NCBI RefSeq assembly: GCF_029318685.1
Contig: NZ_CP119677.1
Coordinates: 3,587,001 to 3,651,000 of the forward strand
DNA from: Ruminiclostridium papyrosolvens DSM 2782
Lineage (GTDB): Bacteria; Bacillota; Clostridia; Acetivibrionales; DSM-1351
Reading direction: 5' to 3'
Length of the DNA: 64,000 bases
A program made the translations under genes and the position numbers. Below the pieces are notes generated by a model, which was not told where the DNA came from, made no database searches, and saw only the letters and a program-made list of their open reading frames with translations. Positions 17,472-27,054 of the stretch are shown here, piece by piece. Within the stretch, counting starts at the first letter, position 1, and every line of letters begins with the position of its first letter.

Positions 17472-20093
17472 TTAAAAATGCGTGATTATTCCCAATATAA
17501 AGCTTTTTAATTTTGCCAAGTCAATTGAATTTATCGAGCCATCACCATTAACATCAGCGGCAATCTTTTGTTTATCGGTAAGTGTCGTTGGATTAAGAAT
17601 ATACTTCTTTAATGCTGCAAAATCGATAGCATCAACCTGACCATCCTCATTAATGTCTCCGATAATAGTAGTCGGTGTATCTGAGTTAGGCTCACCATAT
17701 ACGATACCTCTTCCATTTGTTGCAACAAATACACGGCCATAAACTCTTAAATCCCCTGTAATTGAGTAGTTTATCGAGCCATACTGATGCTGGTCGTCAT
17801 TTACTCTAACCCAGCTTTTTGCCATATCATCGGAACGATAAACTGCATACAAACCGTCTTTTTCACCGCACATATAGATTGCAAGATAATCTTCACCGGC
17901 TTTGGCTTTACCGAAGCCAACTACATCCGCTCTGGTAACGCCATTAACTTCATTAATAGTGTTACCTCCGTCAGTTGTGTAGGAAAGACCTGTGGTTGAA
18001 CCGGGAATCCAAACATGCCCTTCTTTACCAGGAACTGCTTTGATTTTGGAAGTAGCAGCCTCAAGATCTGTTTTTACGGCTGTGAAGGTTTGACCTCCAT
18101 CGTTACTTGAATAGAAAGTACTGTTTGCATATGCATAGAATACTTTAGGGTTAACTCTGTCCGAGCAAACATTTGCACCTGCTGGAAGTGTACTGACTGC
18201 TTTCCAGCCGCCATTTTCAAAACATACAACGCCCTGACTTGTGCCTGTTGACCATACAAATGTTGAACCGTCAGCAGAAACTGCAACAGTACCACCCTGT
18301 ACAATGTCATCTTCAGTTTTTGCCGGGAAGGTATAACTTATATTTGGCTGAACTTCAGCCCATGTAGCGCCTCCATCTTTAGAAATGGCAACACTTTTTT
18401 TAATCATCTCATACTGTTCTTTATCTGCATTACCTACTCTTACTATGGTTTCCGGATTGAGTTCTGCATAATCCAGACCTGTAGTGCTGGTAAATCTAGG
18501 AGATAGCATCATCATGTCCGGACCTGTTTTTAAGTCTTTATGTACGAATCCACAGATATCTCCAACTCCGCTTATCAGTTCTACACCGTTAACCGGAGGA
18601 CATATCAGACTTAAAACAGCAGTTTCTTCAACTCCCGTTCCCATAACCTCGATATTTACTAATTTACCGCTATCCCAATCTGTCAGATTTTTTGAGCCGT
18701 AAATAGTAGCACCTGTACCATACATCATTTCGTCGGAATCAAAAGGATTGATTGCAAGAGCACTCATCATCCAGCCAAGCTTTGGTGCAGGATAATTCAT
18801 TATTTCGTCGCCTTTTACCAAACCACCGCTTGCTGCGTTTATCTTATTTCCAAAAGTAAGCCATGGTGCTTTTGAAATATCCATTGTATATTTGAGGTTT
18901 CTTGACGGATATGACTCACCGTGTTCCCAAATAGCATCCCAAGTTTCACCTGCATCTCTTGAACGGAAAATAAAGTTATCAGGCCACCATGATTGAAGTG
19001 AAGATATTATAAGGGTATCCTGATTTTGTGCATCAACACTTAAACCTGAGAATCCGTAGTAGTTTTCATATTTGGGTGAACCATCCCAGTTTTTACCTGA
19101 AGGAGGTGTGATATCTTTCCAAACACCTGTATTTGTATCATATTTATAAATTGCACCGTCGTCACACTGATAAGGACCGCCCCTATCACAATATGTAACA
19201 AATAAAATTCCTTTGTTGTTTACAACGGCATGTTGAGGAATACCGATTTTCAAGGCTTTACTGTTATGCTGAGTAAAAGTACTTTCTGTCGGCTGACCTT
19301 CAACCGGGCTCCATGTTTCTCCTGCATCATGGCTGACATACAATGGATTCTTTTTATCAGCAACACCTACATAAATGTCCTTAGTCGGTGTACCTTTAGT
19401 ACCCTTGTATGAATCAAAAGTTACAAAACATAATCCCAGATTATCCGATGAATATTCAAATTTGGGATCTTCAACATAGTTTCCTACATTTGTGAAGCTG
19501 CTGACCTTTGCCCATGTTTTACCATAGTCCGTACTTTTCCAAAGACCTTTACCGCTTCTTGCTGCAAAATATAATATGTTATTGCTGTTTGGATCAATCA
19601 TCAAACGTTCGCCAACTGAACGCCCCGGCATGTTTCCTCCGAATTTGAAAGGCAGCTCAGTTCTTTCCCACGTTTTACCGTAGTCTTCAGAACGAAGAAT
19701 ATATCCGTTCATTGGTGTCCAGCTGTTTGTATATGTACCTGCTGCTATATAAACTCTATTTGTATCAACCGGGTCGGTAGCTATACTTTCACACCCTAAA
19801 AGGTTCCATTCATCCGGCGATACCCAGTCGGTAATAGGCTCCCATTCTAATGTCTGCTTGTTTCTTATGTATGCTCCGCCCATATCGGTACGGGCATAAA
19901 CAAGGCCTTTCTCAGTTGGGTTATAAACTATTCCGCAAACATATCCTCCCCCTCCGCCAATTTTAACGTTATCCCAATTATACGGAGCACTTACGGCACC
20001 ATTTGCAGATACAGGTGGTACAAATAGAGAAGTACACGTAAAAGCAATAAGTAAACATAAAATCATTATTTTTTTAATATTTCTAATCTTCAT
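17472..20093 (-). CDS. Cellulosomal GH74 xyloglucanase with dockerin
   Basis: An 873-residue secreted enzyme. A signal peptide ends PPVSA near residue 30. The GH74 double beta-propeller follows, with many W-x-p/D-x-G-x-T-W Asp-box repeats ([24 protein letters not shown]). The two expected catalytic aspartates are in ARTDMGGAY near the N-terminus and [10 protein letters not shown] in the second propeller. GH74 enzymes hydrolyse the beta-1,4-glucan backbone of xyloglucan. The last about 62 residues form a type I dockerin ([19 protein letters not shown] and [17 protein letters not shown]), which docks onto cohesins of the scaffoldin. The gene appears monocistronic with its own terminator. This is the strongest clue to a cellulosome-producing host. 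Confidence 0.95.
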   Translation of the reverse strand: MKIRNIKKIMILCLLIAFTCTSLFVPPVSANGAVSAPYNWDNVKIGGGGGYVCGIVYNPTEKGLVYARTDMGGAYIRNKQTLEWEPITDWVSPDEWNLLGCESIATDPVDTNRVYIAAGTYTNSWTPMNGYILRSEDYGKTWERTELPFKFGGNMPGRSVGERLMIDPNSNNILYFAARSGKGLWKSTDYGKTWAKVSSFTNVGNYVEDPKFEYSSDNLGLCFVTFDSYKGTKGTPTKDIYVGVADKKNPLYVSHDAGETWSPVEGQPTESTFTQHNSKALKIGIPQHAVVNNKGILFVTYCDRGGPYQCDDGAIYKYDTNTGVWKDITPPSGKNWDGSPKYENYYGFSGLSVDAQNQDTLIISSLQSWWPDNFIFRSRDAGETWDAIWEHGESYPSRNLKYTMDISKAPWLTFGNKINAASGGLVKGDEIMNYPAPKLGWMMSALAINPFDSDEMMYGTGATIYGSKNLTDWDSGKLVNIEVMGTGVEETAVLSLICPPVNGVELISGVGDICGFVHKDLKTGPDMMMLSPRFTSTTGLDYAELNPETIVRVGNADKEQYEMIKKSVAISKDGGATWAEVQPNISYTFPAKTEDDIVQGGTVAVSADGSTFVWSTGTSQGVVCFENGGWKAVSTLPAGANVCSDRVNPKVFYAYANSTFYSSNDGGQTFTAVKTDLEAATSKIKAVPGKEGHVWIPGSTTGLSYTTDGGNTINEVNGVTRADVVGFGKAKAGEDYLAIYMCGEKDGLYAVYRSDDMAKSWVRVNDDQHQYGSINYSITGDLRVYGRVFVATNGRGIVYGEPNSDTPTTIIGDINEDGQVDAIDFAALKKYILNPTTLTDKQKIAADVNGDGSINSIDLAKLKSFILGIITHF

Positions 20094-20822
20094 AATATTT
20101 ACCTCCTAAATTTTTTATTTTTTTGATTCATAAAACTAATAAATACAAAAAAAGTCAGCTCTCCCCCTTTCTTTTGAATGAAATGTATTTAGCTACCTGT
20201 GTTTTGTTTTATGTAAATATATACTAATATGTAATGTTTATTATATTTAATAAATATTTACATCAAAAGACTGTATCAAACCATGCGAACTCCATAATAT
20301 AACAGTTAATTCCATATATAGTGTTGAGAACAATGATATTTGCAATAATTTAAATAAGGATAGCAGGTTGTGAGTAATGAATGAAAACTATAGGAAGGCA
20401 AGGTTTATGAAATGTTACACATTCTTGCAGGTATTGAAAAATGCCTTAATTGGTCTGATTCTTGTTATGAAAGTAGAATATTTCTACATTAGATGTTGTA
20501 CTTTTTAATAGGTAAAAAGCCAAAACCTGTAAGTGATAAGGTTTTCACCTTTTGTTATATTATGATGCCCAATATAATAATTTTCAAGGTTCGATTGTAC
20601 AAACTCAGATAGCCGGTACTTCCTGTATTTGTATTCTATCACCTCCACATAAAAGAAACTCTCCTCTAATTTCTTTAAAAAAAGATTTTTTATAGTCCAA
20701 GCTTTTTTAGCCACTGTCTACCGCCATGCGAATAGAACTCTCATCTGACATACATCTGCCTTATAACACTTTTATTACTATAAATATACAATATAGATGT
20801 TAAATTTACAATATTAATAATT
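20094..20822. other. Gene-poor interval upstream of the xyloglucanase
   Basis: About 730 bp of AT-rich sequence. The xyloglucanase ribosome site (GGAGGTAAATATT) is at its left edge. Two short ORFs (43 codons at about 20378, plus; 69 codons at 20505-20714, minus) have no convincing start signals or recognised similarity. No other structure was seen. Confidence 0.4.
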
Positions 20823-20905
20823 ATAGGTAAATATTCATAGTATACTATGAATATTTACCTATTTTATTAGTCTGGTTATATAAGTTCTAAAGTATTCGAA
20901 AAGCG
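20823..20905. repeat. 40-bp perfect palindrome and relic element end
   Basis: 20823-20862 reads the same on both strands (ATAGGTAAATATTCATAG with its mirror). The following 43 bp (TTATTAGTC..GTTATAT.A.TTCT.AA) match the right end of the Tn554-like element at 38545-38583 with mismatches. It looks like the decayed end of an earlier related element. Confidence 0.65.
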
Positions 20906-20974
20906 GCAGACATGTATGACAATATGCGTTCAAATTCCTAATTAAATCACTTTCATATTGGTAAAGCCAGGAAG

Positions 20975-21166
20975 TTACTCTAAAACAAATAATTCTTCTA
21001 TGGTCGTATCCAATAATCTAGCCATTTTCATAGCTAACTCCAGTGTTGGATTATATTTGTTGTTTTCTATTGCTATTATTGTTTGCCTTGAGACATTTAA
21101 TGAGACAGCCATATCCTCTTGACGTAAACCTTTGGCTTTTCTTAATTGTTTAATATTATTTTTCAT
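20975..21166 (-). CDS. Small XRE-family transcriptional regulator
   Basis: A 63-residue protein that is almost entirely a helix-turn-helix: LRKAKGLRQEDMAVSLNVSR, then QTIIAIENNKYNPT. It lies 3 bp after the small membrane protein at 21170 on the same strand. This is the common 'membrane protein plus XRE' pairing of Firmicutes, in which the regulator controls its own operon. Confidence 0.88.
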   Translation of the reverse strand: MKNNIKQLRKAKGLRQEDMAVSLNVSRQTIIAIENNKYNPTLELAMKMARLLDTTIEELFVLE

Positions 21167-21169
21167 TTT

Positions 21170-21529
21170 TTATACTCCTGAATAGACTATCAAAGCACCA
21201 ATCGAAATAATAATCGCCGCCACAATTACCCCTACTACGGTAATTTTTAAAATTGGAGTAGTGTCTTTATATTCATCATCACCTTTTACAGCTCTTTTTT
21301 GCAACACAAGTTGCGATAAAATCAGTACAAAACTGGTAGATACTAATAAAAAGCCGGGTACTAAATTGAGAGATACGTGTTGTGTATATACTTTGAAAGA
21401 TTCGAACAAAGACCATATTACTAAAACTAATAAAACATAAATCAAAGCATTTCTTTGTGCCTTAAGGGCAATATCCTTCTCCATTTCGTCCATTTTACGA
21501 AAGCCTAATTTTGAAAAAAACATTTTCAT
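21170..21529 (-). CDS. Small membrane protein paired with XRE regulator
   Basis: A 119-residue protein from the ATG at 21529, which has GGAGGT 5 bp upstream; an upstream in-frame start lacks this. After a charged amphipathic N-terminus (FRKMDEMEKDIALKAQRNA) three hydrophobic segments follow: about 33-48, 60-80 and 95-117. Such proteins accompany small XRE regulators; their function is unknown. Confidence 0.75.
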   Translation of the reverse strand: MKMFFSKLGFRKMDEMEKDIALKAQRNALIYVLLVLVIWSLFESFKVYTQHVSLNLVPGFLLVSTSFVLILSQLVLQKRAVKGDDEYKDTTPILKITVVGVIVAAIIISIGALIVYSGV

Positions 21530-21931
21530 GATATACCTCCAATGTAAATAAGTCTTTACATATATCATATATATAAAAATCCAAAATGTCAAGAACATTT
21601 TACATTTGTTGGTTATAAAAATCCTTTAGCAGTGAGTCTGCATTGACTGTACTATAAGTAAATATGTTATAAACTTGTTGCAAAAATCTCCCATAATAGA
21701 TATAATCTTTTTAGGGAAAATTAAATAGTTGCCATGATTTCTAAGTGCGCCAACACTCAGAAACTCATGCAGGTGATGTTACCACCCACACGTATGGACT
21801 TTCGTCCACCACAGCAACCAGTTTTTATTATACTTGCTTTTGCTTTTTTTTGCAATAAAACAAGTGCGTGTAGGGTCACACCTATCCGCACTTTTTAATT
21901 TTCCCTCCATTTTTTCTTTGGAGGGGAATAT
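21530..21931. other. Intergenic region with stem-loop
   Basis: 402 bp without a convincing gene. AAGTGCGGATAGG ... CACGCACTT (about 21852-21895) can form a stem. Overlapping minus-strand ORFs here have no ribosome site. Confidence 0.35.
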
Positions 21932-22228
21932 ATGATTTTTAACAATGACGATGATTTTATGGGCAGGGAAACTTTCATTCAATCTTGTATGGACAGAAGA
22001 ATTGATAATTTGGGCGACGATTTCACCAGTTCTGCTGCCTATATGGAATTCTCCGATAAGTATCAGGACATCTTGAAGAAACTGGCGAATTTATTGCCTT
22101 CTGAGACTTTTGAACTGGTTTTGCAGCTTGACTGCTTAAACGGAAAACTATCCGTTGATAATCAGGTTTTCTTTTACAAGCAAGGTTTCTTCGACTGTCG
22201 AAGGCTTTTTAATTTCTTGAGGCGATGA
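21932..22228 (+). CDS. Small helical protein, unrecognised (DUF6809-like?)
   Basis: A 98-residue acidic protein with an excellent GGAGGGG ribosome site at 21921-21927. It appears all-helical (KYQDILKKLANLLPSETFEL, LQLDCLNGKLSVDNQVFFYK). The middle weakly recalls the small DUF6809 group found in clostridial accessory regions. No catalytic motif is seen. A GC-rich hairpin (CCCCCACA...TGTGGGG, about 22262-22289) lies 35 bp after its stop. Confidence 0.6.
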   Translation: MIFNNDDDFMGRETFIQSCMDRRIDNLGDDFTSSAAYMEFSDKYQDILKKLANLLPSETFELVLQLDCLNGKLSVDNQVFFYKQGFFDCRRLFNFLRR

Positions 22229-22315
22229 AACAGCTTTTAGCAATAAATCCTTTTGGCTATGACCCCCACAGGCTATATAGCTTGTGGGGAGTTGTACATT
22301 TTTTTGAATATTATG

Positions 22316-22789
22316 TCAAAGTAAATACATTTTCATTTCTGTAAAATGAGAATGCTCCAATTCTTTAAAACCTAACTTCTTATATAATGGTTTCCCTAAT
22401 TCTGACGCCGATAACTCAATATAAGATAAATCTTGATTTTTTGCCTCTTGAATCAGTAAATTCATTACCTTTGTAGCATATCCCATTTTACGGTATTTAG
22501 CATAAGTGTGAACATTGAGAATCATTCCTGTTTTGCCCGTTGGCCAGGATAAATTTGCGGGCTTTTCAAAAATTACTAAGAATGCTGTCGATACAATATT
22601 TCCACTATCATCCTCAACGAAAGCAGCAAAAAAATCAAGATTTAAGTGCTTTGAGTAATACTCTTTTAAATGAGAATTAATCAAATCTCTCTTATCATCA
22701 GCTATTTCCAATTTTTCAACAGCAAAATAGTCAAACCTAACCTTTATAAGCGTATCAGCATCATTATGGTTTGCCATTCTTACATTCAT
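22316..22789 (-). CDS. GNAT-family N-acetyltransferase
   Basis: A 157-residue protein with the GNAT fold: an N-terminal R-x-A-x-x-x-D-A start (MANHNDADTLIKVR), the acetyl-CoA loop segment TYAKYRKMGYATKVMNLLIQ (motif A, R/Q-x-x-G-x-A) and the terminal ELSASELGKPLYKKLGFKEL. It transfers acetyl from acetyl-CoA to an unknown amine. The start has GGAGG 9 bp upstream. It stands alone. Confidence 0.88.
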   Translation of the reverse strand: MNVRMANHNDADTLIKVRFDYFAVEKLEIADDKRDLINSHLKEYYSKHLNLDFFAAFVEDDSGNIVSTAFLVIFEKPANLSWPTGKTGMILNVHTYAKYRKMGYATKVMNLLIQEAKNQDLSYIELSASELGKPLYKKLGFKELEHSHFTEMKMYLL

Positions 22790-22942
22790 AGCTACGTCCT
22801 CCTGCTTTTATTTATAAATACTACAGTCTATGTTGAAAGCGTGAATTAAATCAACTATACTTAATTTGTAAAATTATTACTTTATTTTTAATTATATAAC
22901 ATTTAAGGCAACATAAAAATTAATTTCTTGGGAGGCTGTAAA

Positions 22943-23359
22943 ATGTATCAGGTAATACCAAAAGATGATTCATATAAAGACTTGTTATCATCAGTAGTTT
23001 CAATATATAAAATAATTCACCATAAAGGTTTTTTGCACAGCTATTTTTCCGAAGAAAACTTTAAAACAAAGTTTTACAGCACCAAAAGAATTTTGCAAGC
23101 AGCAGTTAATCTTTACTGTGAAGGTTATGTTGATTCTATCTTTTATTTTATTATTGAGCTAGAATTCAACAAAGCTGTTAATCACAATCCCCCTATCTCT
23201 GAGGAAGAACTATGCGAACTAACATTAGCAAAAGTATTGGTAAAATACATAAGGGAAAAAAACTCTGATGCCATATATGATTTGATTGGCTATACCTGTA
23301 CTGGTTCTACAAGATTTGAACTTGTACTAAACACAGATTGGGCTGATAAGCTAATATAA
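22943..23359 (+). CDS. Hypothetical protein (138 aa), unrecognised
   Basis: The start is the ATG at 22943 because GGAGG lies at 22931-22935. The product (MYQVIPKDDSYKDLLSSVV...) appears mostly helical, without signal peptide or membrane segment. I recognise no family. It lies between an acetyltransferase and a decaying gene. Confidence 0.6.
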   Translation: MYQVIPKDDSYKDLLSSVVSIYKIIHHKGFLHSYFSEENFKTKFYSTKRILQAAVNLYCEGYVDSIFYFIIELEFNKAVNHNPPISEEELCELTLAKVLVKYIREKNSDAIYDLIGYTCTGSTRFELVLNTDWADKLI

Positions 23360-23440
23360 GAATTTATAGATAAATAGGTAAATTCTACGAATAAAACGTT
23401 ATGTTATTTGCTAAATTTGATAAACCATACCTGTTAAAAA

Positions 23441-23917
23441 TTAATTCCTGGGGGTAAATCCTTTACAAGATTGTAGATTTTCAATATCGTTTAAACACTT
23501 TTGAATATCTTTTACCACCAGCGATTGCATACTTTCTTTGTATCTTGCAGGATTAGCACGATATAGTGCGTTCAAAATATCCTGCTTCAAATCCGGCTTG
23601 TATTTTGCTACAATAGGCAATACCTTAATGCATTTCCGTGCAGTAATCGGCTTATCGTCTGTAATATGCAGAAGGTATTAGTCAATAATTTCATCTATTT
23701 TATAGTCATTATCCCACTGTGCATTTGCAGCAATCAAAACAATGCCTCTTGTCCTTATATAAGAATTCACATTTTCAAGCATATCTGCAAACACATCAAA
23801 GTACGGGTATACGACATTGGATTGGCAACTTTCATTTTCCAATTGCTTTAAACATTGATAAGCCTTTTTGTCATCACTATTCATTAAACCGTCAATCAAT
23901 TTCTGAATATTCTCCAC
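23441..23917 (-). pseudogene. SufBD-like HEAT-type protein interrupted by a nonsense codon
   Basis: From the ATG at 23917 the frame reads MENIQKLIDGLMNSDDKKAY... for 79 residues to TAA at 23678-23680. It continues in the same frame for 78 further sensible codons (YLLHITDDKPITARKC ... GFTPRN) to a second stop at 23441. A single base change (probably GAA to TAA) has split a roughly 158-residue gene of the clostridial 'SufBD protein' type. An IS21 element sits 55 bp upstream of its start. Confidence 0.8.
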
Positions 23918-24036
23918 AATATCACTCCGTAACTAATATAAATTTTACCCATTGGGTGTTTTTTGACTTCTTGTTAATGTCAATCGAAATTTAGGCCACT
24001 TGCTGGTCAAATTTTAGGCCACCTATACATAAAAAT

Positions 24037-24795
24037 TTAAACATTCTCAGTCTGTTTGGCAAGGGCCTGTTTAAACCGATAACTGTCACCATTAATATTT
24101 AATATATGGGCATTATGGGTTATCCGATCCAATAAAGCCGCAGTCATTTGTTCATCTCCCAACACCTCCGTCCATTTTGGAAATTCCAAATTTGTAGTTA
24201 TGATTAGACTACCTCTTTCATATCGGGAAGAACAAAACTGAAACAGCAATTCCGCACCTACCTTACTGAATGGTACATATCCCAATTCATCCAGAATAAC
24301 TAAATGTGGCCCCAACCACTGTTTTTCAAGCTTGTTTAAACGATATTCCTGTTGTGCTGCAAGTAATTCGTTTATCAATCCTGCTGCCGTATAGAATTTT
24401 ACTCTCATACCCTGACGGCAGGCTTCATAACCTAGAGCCGTTGCAATATGTGTTTTACCTACACCAGAGCTACCTACAAGTATTATGTTTTCCCTGTTCC
24501 CAATATACTCCCCCTGCATTAACTTCAATATTTTGGGCTTGCGTAGGGACGGGATTACTTTAAAATCAAAACTTTCAAGTGTTTTAATTACTGGAAAGCA
24601 TGCCTGACGTATGCCTCTTTGAATACGGTTGTTTTCTCTCTGGTGAACTTCCTGTTCCAATACTCCTAACAAGTAACCCTCATAATCAAGATTGTTATCT
24701 GCGGCTTCTCTCGCTAAAGACTCGTAGATCTTGGCAGCCTGAGGCATTTTTAGTTTTTTAAAATATGCTTCTAGAAGCATTTTGTTAACGGCCAT
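24037..24795 (-). CDS. istB: IS21 helper ATPase IstB
   Basis: A 252-residue AAA+ ATPase with Walker A GSSGVGKTH and Walker B LVILDELGYV. It activates the IstA transposase and helps select target DNA. Its ATG overlaps the istA stop by one base (TAATG), which couples the translation of the two. Confidence 0.95.
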   Translation of the reverse strand: MAVNKMLLEAYFKKLKMPQAAKIYESLAREAADNNLDYEGYLLGVLEQEVHQRENNRIQRGIRQACFPVIKTLESFDFKVIPSLRKPKILKLMQGEYIGNRENIILVGSSGVGKTHIATALGYEACRQGMRVKFYTAAGLINELLAAQQEYRLNKLEKQWLGPHLVILDELGYVPFSKVGAELLFQFCSSRYERGSLIITTNLEFPKWTEVLGDEQMTAALLDRITHNAHILNINGDSYRFKQALAKQTENV

Positions 24796-26276
24796 TAATG
24801 ATCACCCCCTGTCATCAGTATGCTATATTTATCAAGATTAGGAGGTGTTACAATAACTTCCGGAATGCTCTGAAGCTTGTCCTTGTTAATGGGATCTGCT
24901 TTATGGCTTAAAACCAATGTCTGCCCCAGTATGTTAAGTACCCCGTCATATCCGTAAACATTGTATTCCATTGCTATTTCAATAGCTTCAGTTACCTGTG
25001 AAGGATGGTAATCTCTATGGAGCATAAGTATTTTTACAAATTCCCGGTTACCTCTGGGATTCCTTGCTAACAGGCAGCGGCGATATTGTTCATAGATAGG
25101 GGGAAGTGTCTGAGGGTTGTATACTTTTGTATTTCCTAATGCTCGAGATTTGAAAAGCAAAAGTTCCAGATAGTGATCCAGTATGATACTATCCTTATTG
25201 CGGCCATGTATTCTGAAATGTTCTGCGATTGTAGAGCCTTTTGAGATAATTTTAATCTCTTCAGCAGTTGCCCTAACTGTCACCTTTTCTCCAACATATG
25301 AAGTAGGGACGGAGTAGCGGTTGGTTTCAAATTGTATCATTGAATATCGGTTAACTTTAGCCTCTTTATACCTTGCTCCATCAAACCTTACTGTGGGCAA
25401 TGGCCTTAATGCGGATTTTTCAGCTTCCCATTTTGAGTTTTTCTCTAATAGCTTAATACATTCATTATGTAAGTAATGATTTAATTCCTCAAAGGAATTT
25501 ACATCCGGATAAGGTACAAAGAATCTTCTGACTACTTCTTTACCTGCATTTTCTACTCCGCCTTTTTCATTACCCCTAGCAGGTCTGCAGAATGTAGATT
25601 CATAAAGGTAATGAGTGCGAAGAGATATGAATTGCTCCTGTTCTTCCCGATTACTGCCCTGAAGTACCTTCTTAACTGCTGTTTTTAAATTGTCATAGGC
25701 TATCTTGTAGGGTACACCCTTCATAAACTCAAAACATTTAATATGTCCGTCAAAGAATGCCTCCTGCTTCTCAAAGGGATATGCCCTTACATAGAAGCCT
25801 CCAGAGCCTCTCAATTTCATAACAAAAATATGAGCCTTTGTTTCCTTACCGTTCAGATAGAAATATGCCTCTGTCCAATCTACTTCCGCATAAGTTCCGA
25901 GCTCAAATTCCAACGGAAGAAATGCTTCTTTTTGTTTTCTGTATTCCTGCCTGAGAAAGTCAGAAACAGTGTTGTAACCACCGCTAAAGCCTTCTTGCCT
26001 TAAAATTCCAAATATTTTTGTTCCGGTATGCCGTTGTTTACGATGCCTTTGCTTATCATCTTCGATAATTTGCCGAATCATTGGTATATATGGTCCTAAA
26101 ACAGGATGGTTGCGTTCTTTGGTTAGCTTATATTTAGGAGGTTTTGTCTCCTCCAGAGATAAATACTTTGAAATTGTATCCCTGTGAATTCCGGTTCTGC
26201 GGCTTATTTCTCTGATACTTAGGTCTTCCATAAAGTACATTTTTCTGATATCTTCTAATTGTGCCATCTTAATCAT
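24795..26276 (-). CDS. istA: IS21 transposase IstA
   Basis: A 493-residue DDE transposase. The N-terminal HTH (DLSIREISRRTGIHRDTISK) precedes the rve-type catalytic core (EVDWTEAYFY with the first Asp, AYDNLKTAV with the second, GNEKGGVENAGK with the Glu). The C-terminus is beta-barrel-like. Its length is typical of the family and it appears intact. Confidence 0.95.
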   Translation of the reverse strand: MIKMAQLEDIRKMYFMEDLSIREISRRTGIHRDTISKYLSLEETKPPKYKLTKERNHPVLGPYIPMIRQIIEDDKQRHRKQRHTGTKIFGILRQEGFSGGYNTVSDFLRQEYRKQKEAFLPLEFELGTYAEVDWTEAYFYLNGKETKAHIFVMKLRGSGGFYVRAYPFEKQEAFFDGHIKCFEFMKGVPYKIAYDNLKTAVKKVLQGSNREEQEQFISLRTHYLYESTFCRPARGNEKGGVENAGKEVVRRFFVPYPDVNSFEELNHYLHNECIKLLEKNSKWEAEKSALRPLPTVRFDGARYKEAKVNRYSMIQFETNRYSVPTSYVGEKVTVRATAEEIKIISKGSTIAEHFRIHGRNKDSIILDHYLELLLFKSRALGNTKVYNPQTLPPIYEQYRRCLLARNPRGNREFVKILMLHRDYHPSQVTEAIEIAMEYNVYGYDGVLNILGQTLVLSHKADPINKDKLQSIPEVIVTPPNLDKYSILMTGGDH

Positions 26277-26546
26277 ACCTTTCCTCCTGTACGATAGTGT
26301 CTGGATAACAAAATCATACAGGAAAATTTGATTAAGGTGGCCTATTTTTTTACCGGTAAGTGGTACAATTTTAGAATAGCATTAACAACTTCTACCGTTT
26401 CGTAAAAGTTTTCTTCGGTAGCTATATAGAACAAATTTACCATATCAAAGTGAGAGCTTCAACTATCAAATTATGAACAATGGAAAATGGCAACGCTATA
26501 AACCAGTGCTACAATACTTCTAAAAAAAATCATTAGCACTGCTCCA

Positions 26547-26762
26547 TTGAATTTCATGGAATTACGTTCACCCTGTGGTGGTTCAATAGGGCAATTATCA
26601 TGTAATTATGATGGTCTTATATATTCTTGTGACGAAGGAAGGATGCTTGCAGAATTAGTAGATGCCGGCTTTAAACTTGGTAATGTTTTTGAAAACGGGT
26701 ATAAGGATTTGATCAGTAGCCCAGTTACAAGGGCTATAATGTTTGGAAACTATCCACCTTGA
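26547..26762 (+). pseudogene. 3' remnant of an HxsB-like radical SAM maturase
   Basis: The frame reads MELRSPCGGSIGQLSCNYDG then IYSCDEGRMLAELVDAGFKL. This is the C-terminal SPASM region typical of HxsB, the His-Xaa-Ser system radical SAM protein. The radical SAM core, CxxxCxxC and any partner (HxsC, HxsD) are absent. The flanking 150 bp up to the IS21 end hold only short broken frames. It is the trace of a second lost RiPP-type system. Confidence 0.7.
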
Positions 26763-26774
26763 ATTATTATTTAT

Positions 26775-26838
26775 TTGCTTAAATAAAAGATGTGTACCAA
26801 TTTGATAATCACGTCAAAATCCGGTACACATCTTTATT
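26775..26838. repeat. Dispersed hairpin repeat, copy 2
   Basis: It starts TTGCTTAAATAAAAGATG like the copy at 16078-16142. Its stem is better matched here (AAAGATGTGTACC with GGTACACATCTTT). It follows the HxsB remnant as the other copy follows prfH. Confidence 0.75.
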
Positions 26839-27017
26839 ATTCAGTACATTACTTTATTATCTAGTATACGACTTTATTAAACTCCAACAATCACTGTGGG
26901 TTCTCATAAAGTTTGAGAATGAAATGTCCTGAAAAGTTCATTTTACATTCTTAATCTCATTAAGTTTGAGACTCGTATATCTTGATTTTCGAAAATAAGA
27001 TGCTTACAATTTAGGCT

Positions 27018-27049
27018 ACTAACGTTGTTTACATGTAAACAACGTTAGT
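27018..27049. terminator. 32-bp perfect palindrome
   Basis: ACTAACGTTGTTTACA and its exact mirror, followed by GTTTTTGTG. It is terminator-like and lies just outside the IS200-type left-end hairpin. Confidence 0.6.
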
Positions 27050-27054
27050 GTTTT

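Larger units (their letters stand above)
23972..26387. mobile_element. IS21-family insertion sequence with 6-bp target duplication
   Basis: The 2416-bp element has ends TGTTAATG... and ...CATTAACA. Each end carries subterminal copies of a TAGGCCACCT-type repeat and a CCACTTRCYGGT block in inverted orientation. It is bounded by ACTTCT on both sides (23966-23971 and 26388-26393). It contains istB and istA on the minus strand. Intact genes and ends suggest it is recent and could be active. Confidence 0.9.

Noticed and set aside
20505-20714. 69-codon minus-strand ORF as a gene
   Set aside because: No ribosome site at its start, no recognised similarity and an AT-rich gene-poor setting.
22928-22942. 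Earlier GTG/ATG start for the gene at 22943
   Set aside because: The upstream start would lie over the GGAGG that serves the ATG at 22943.
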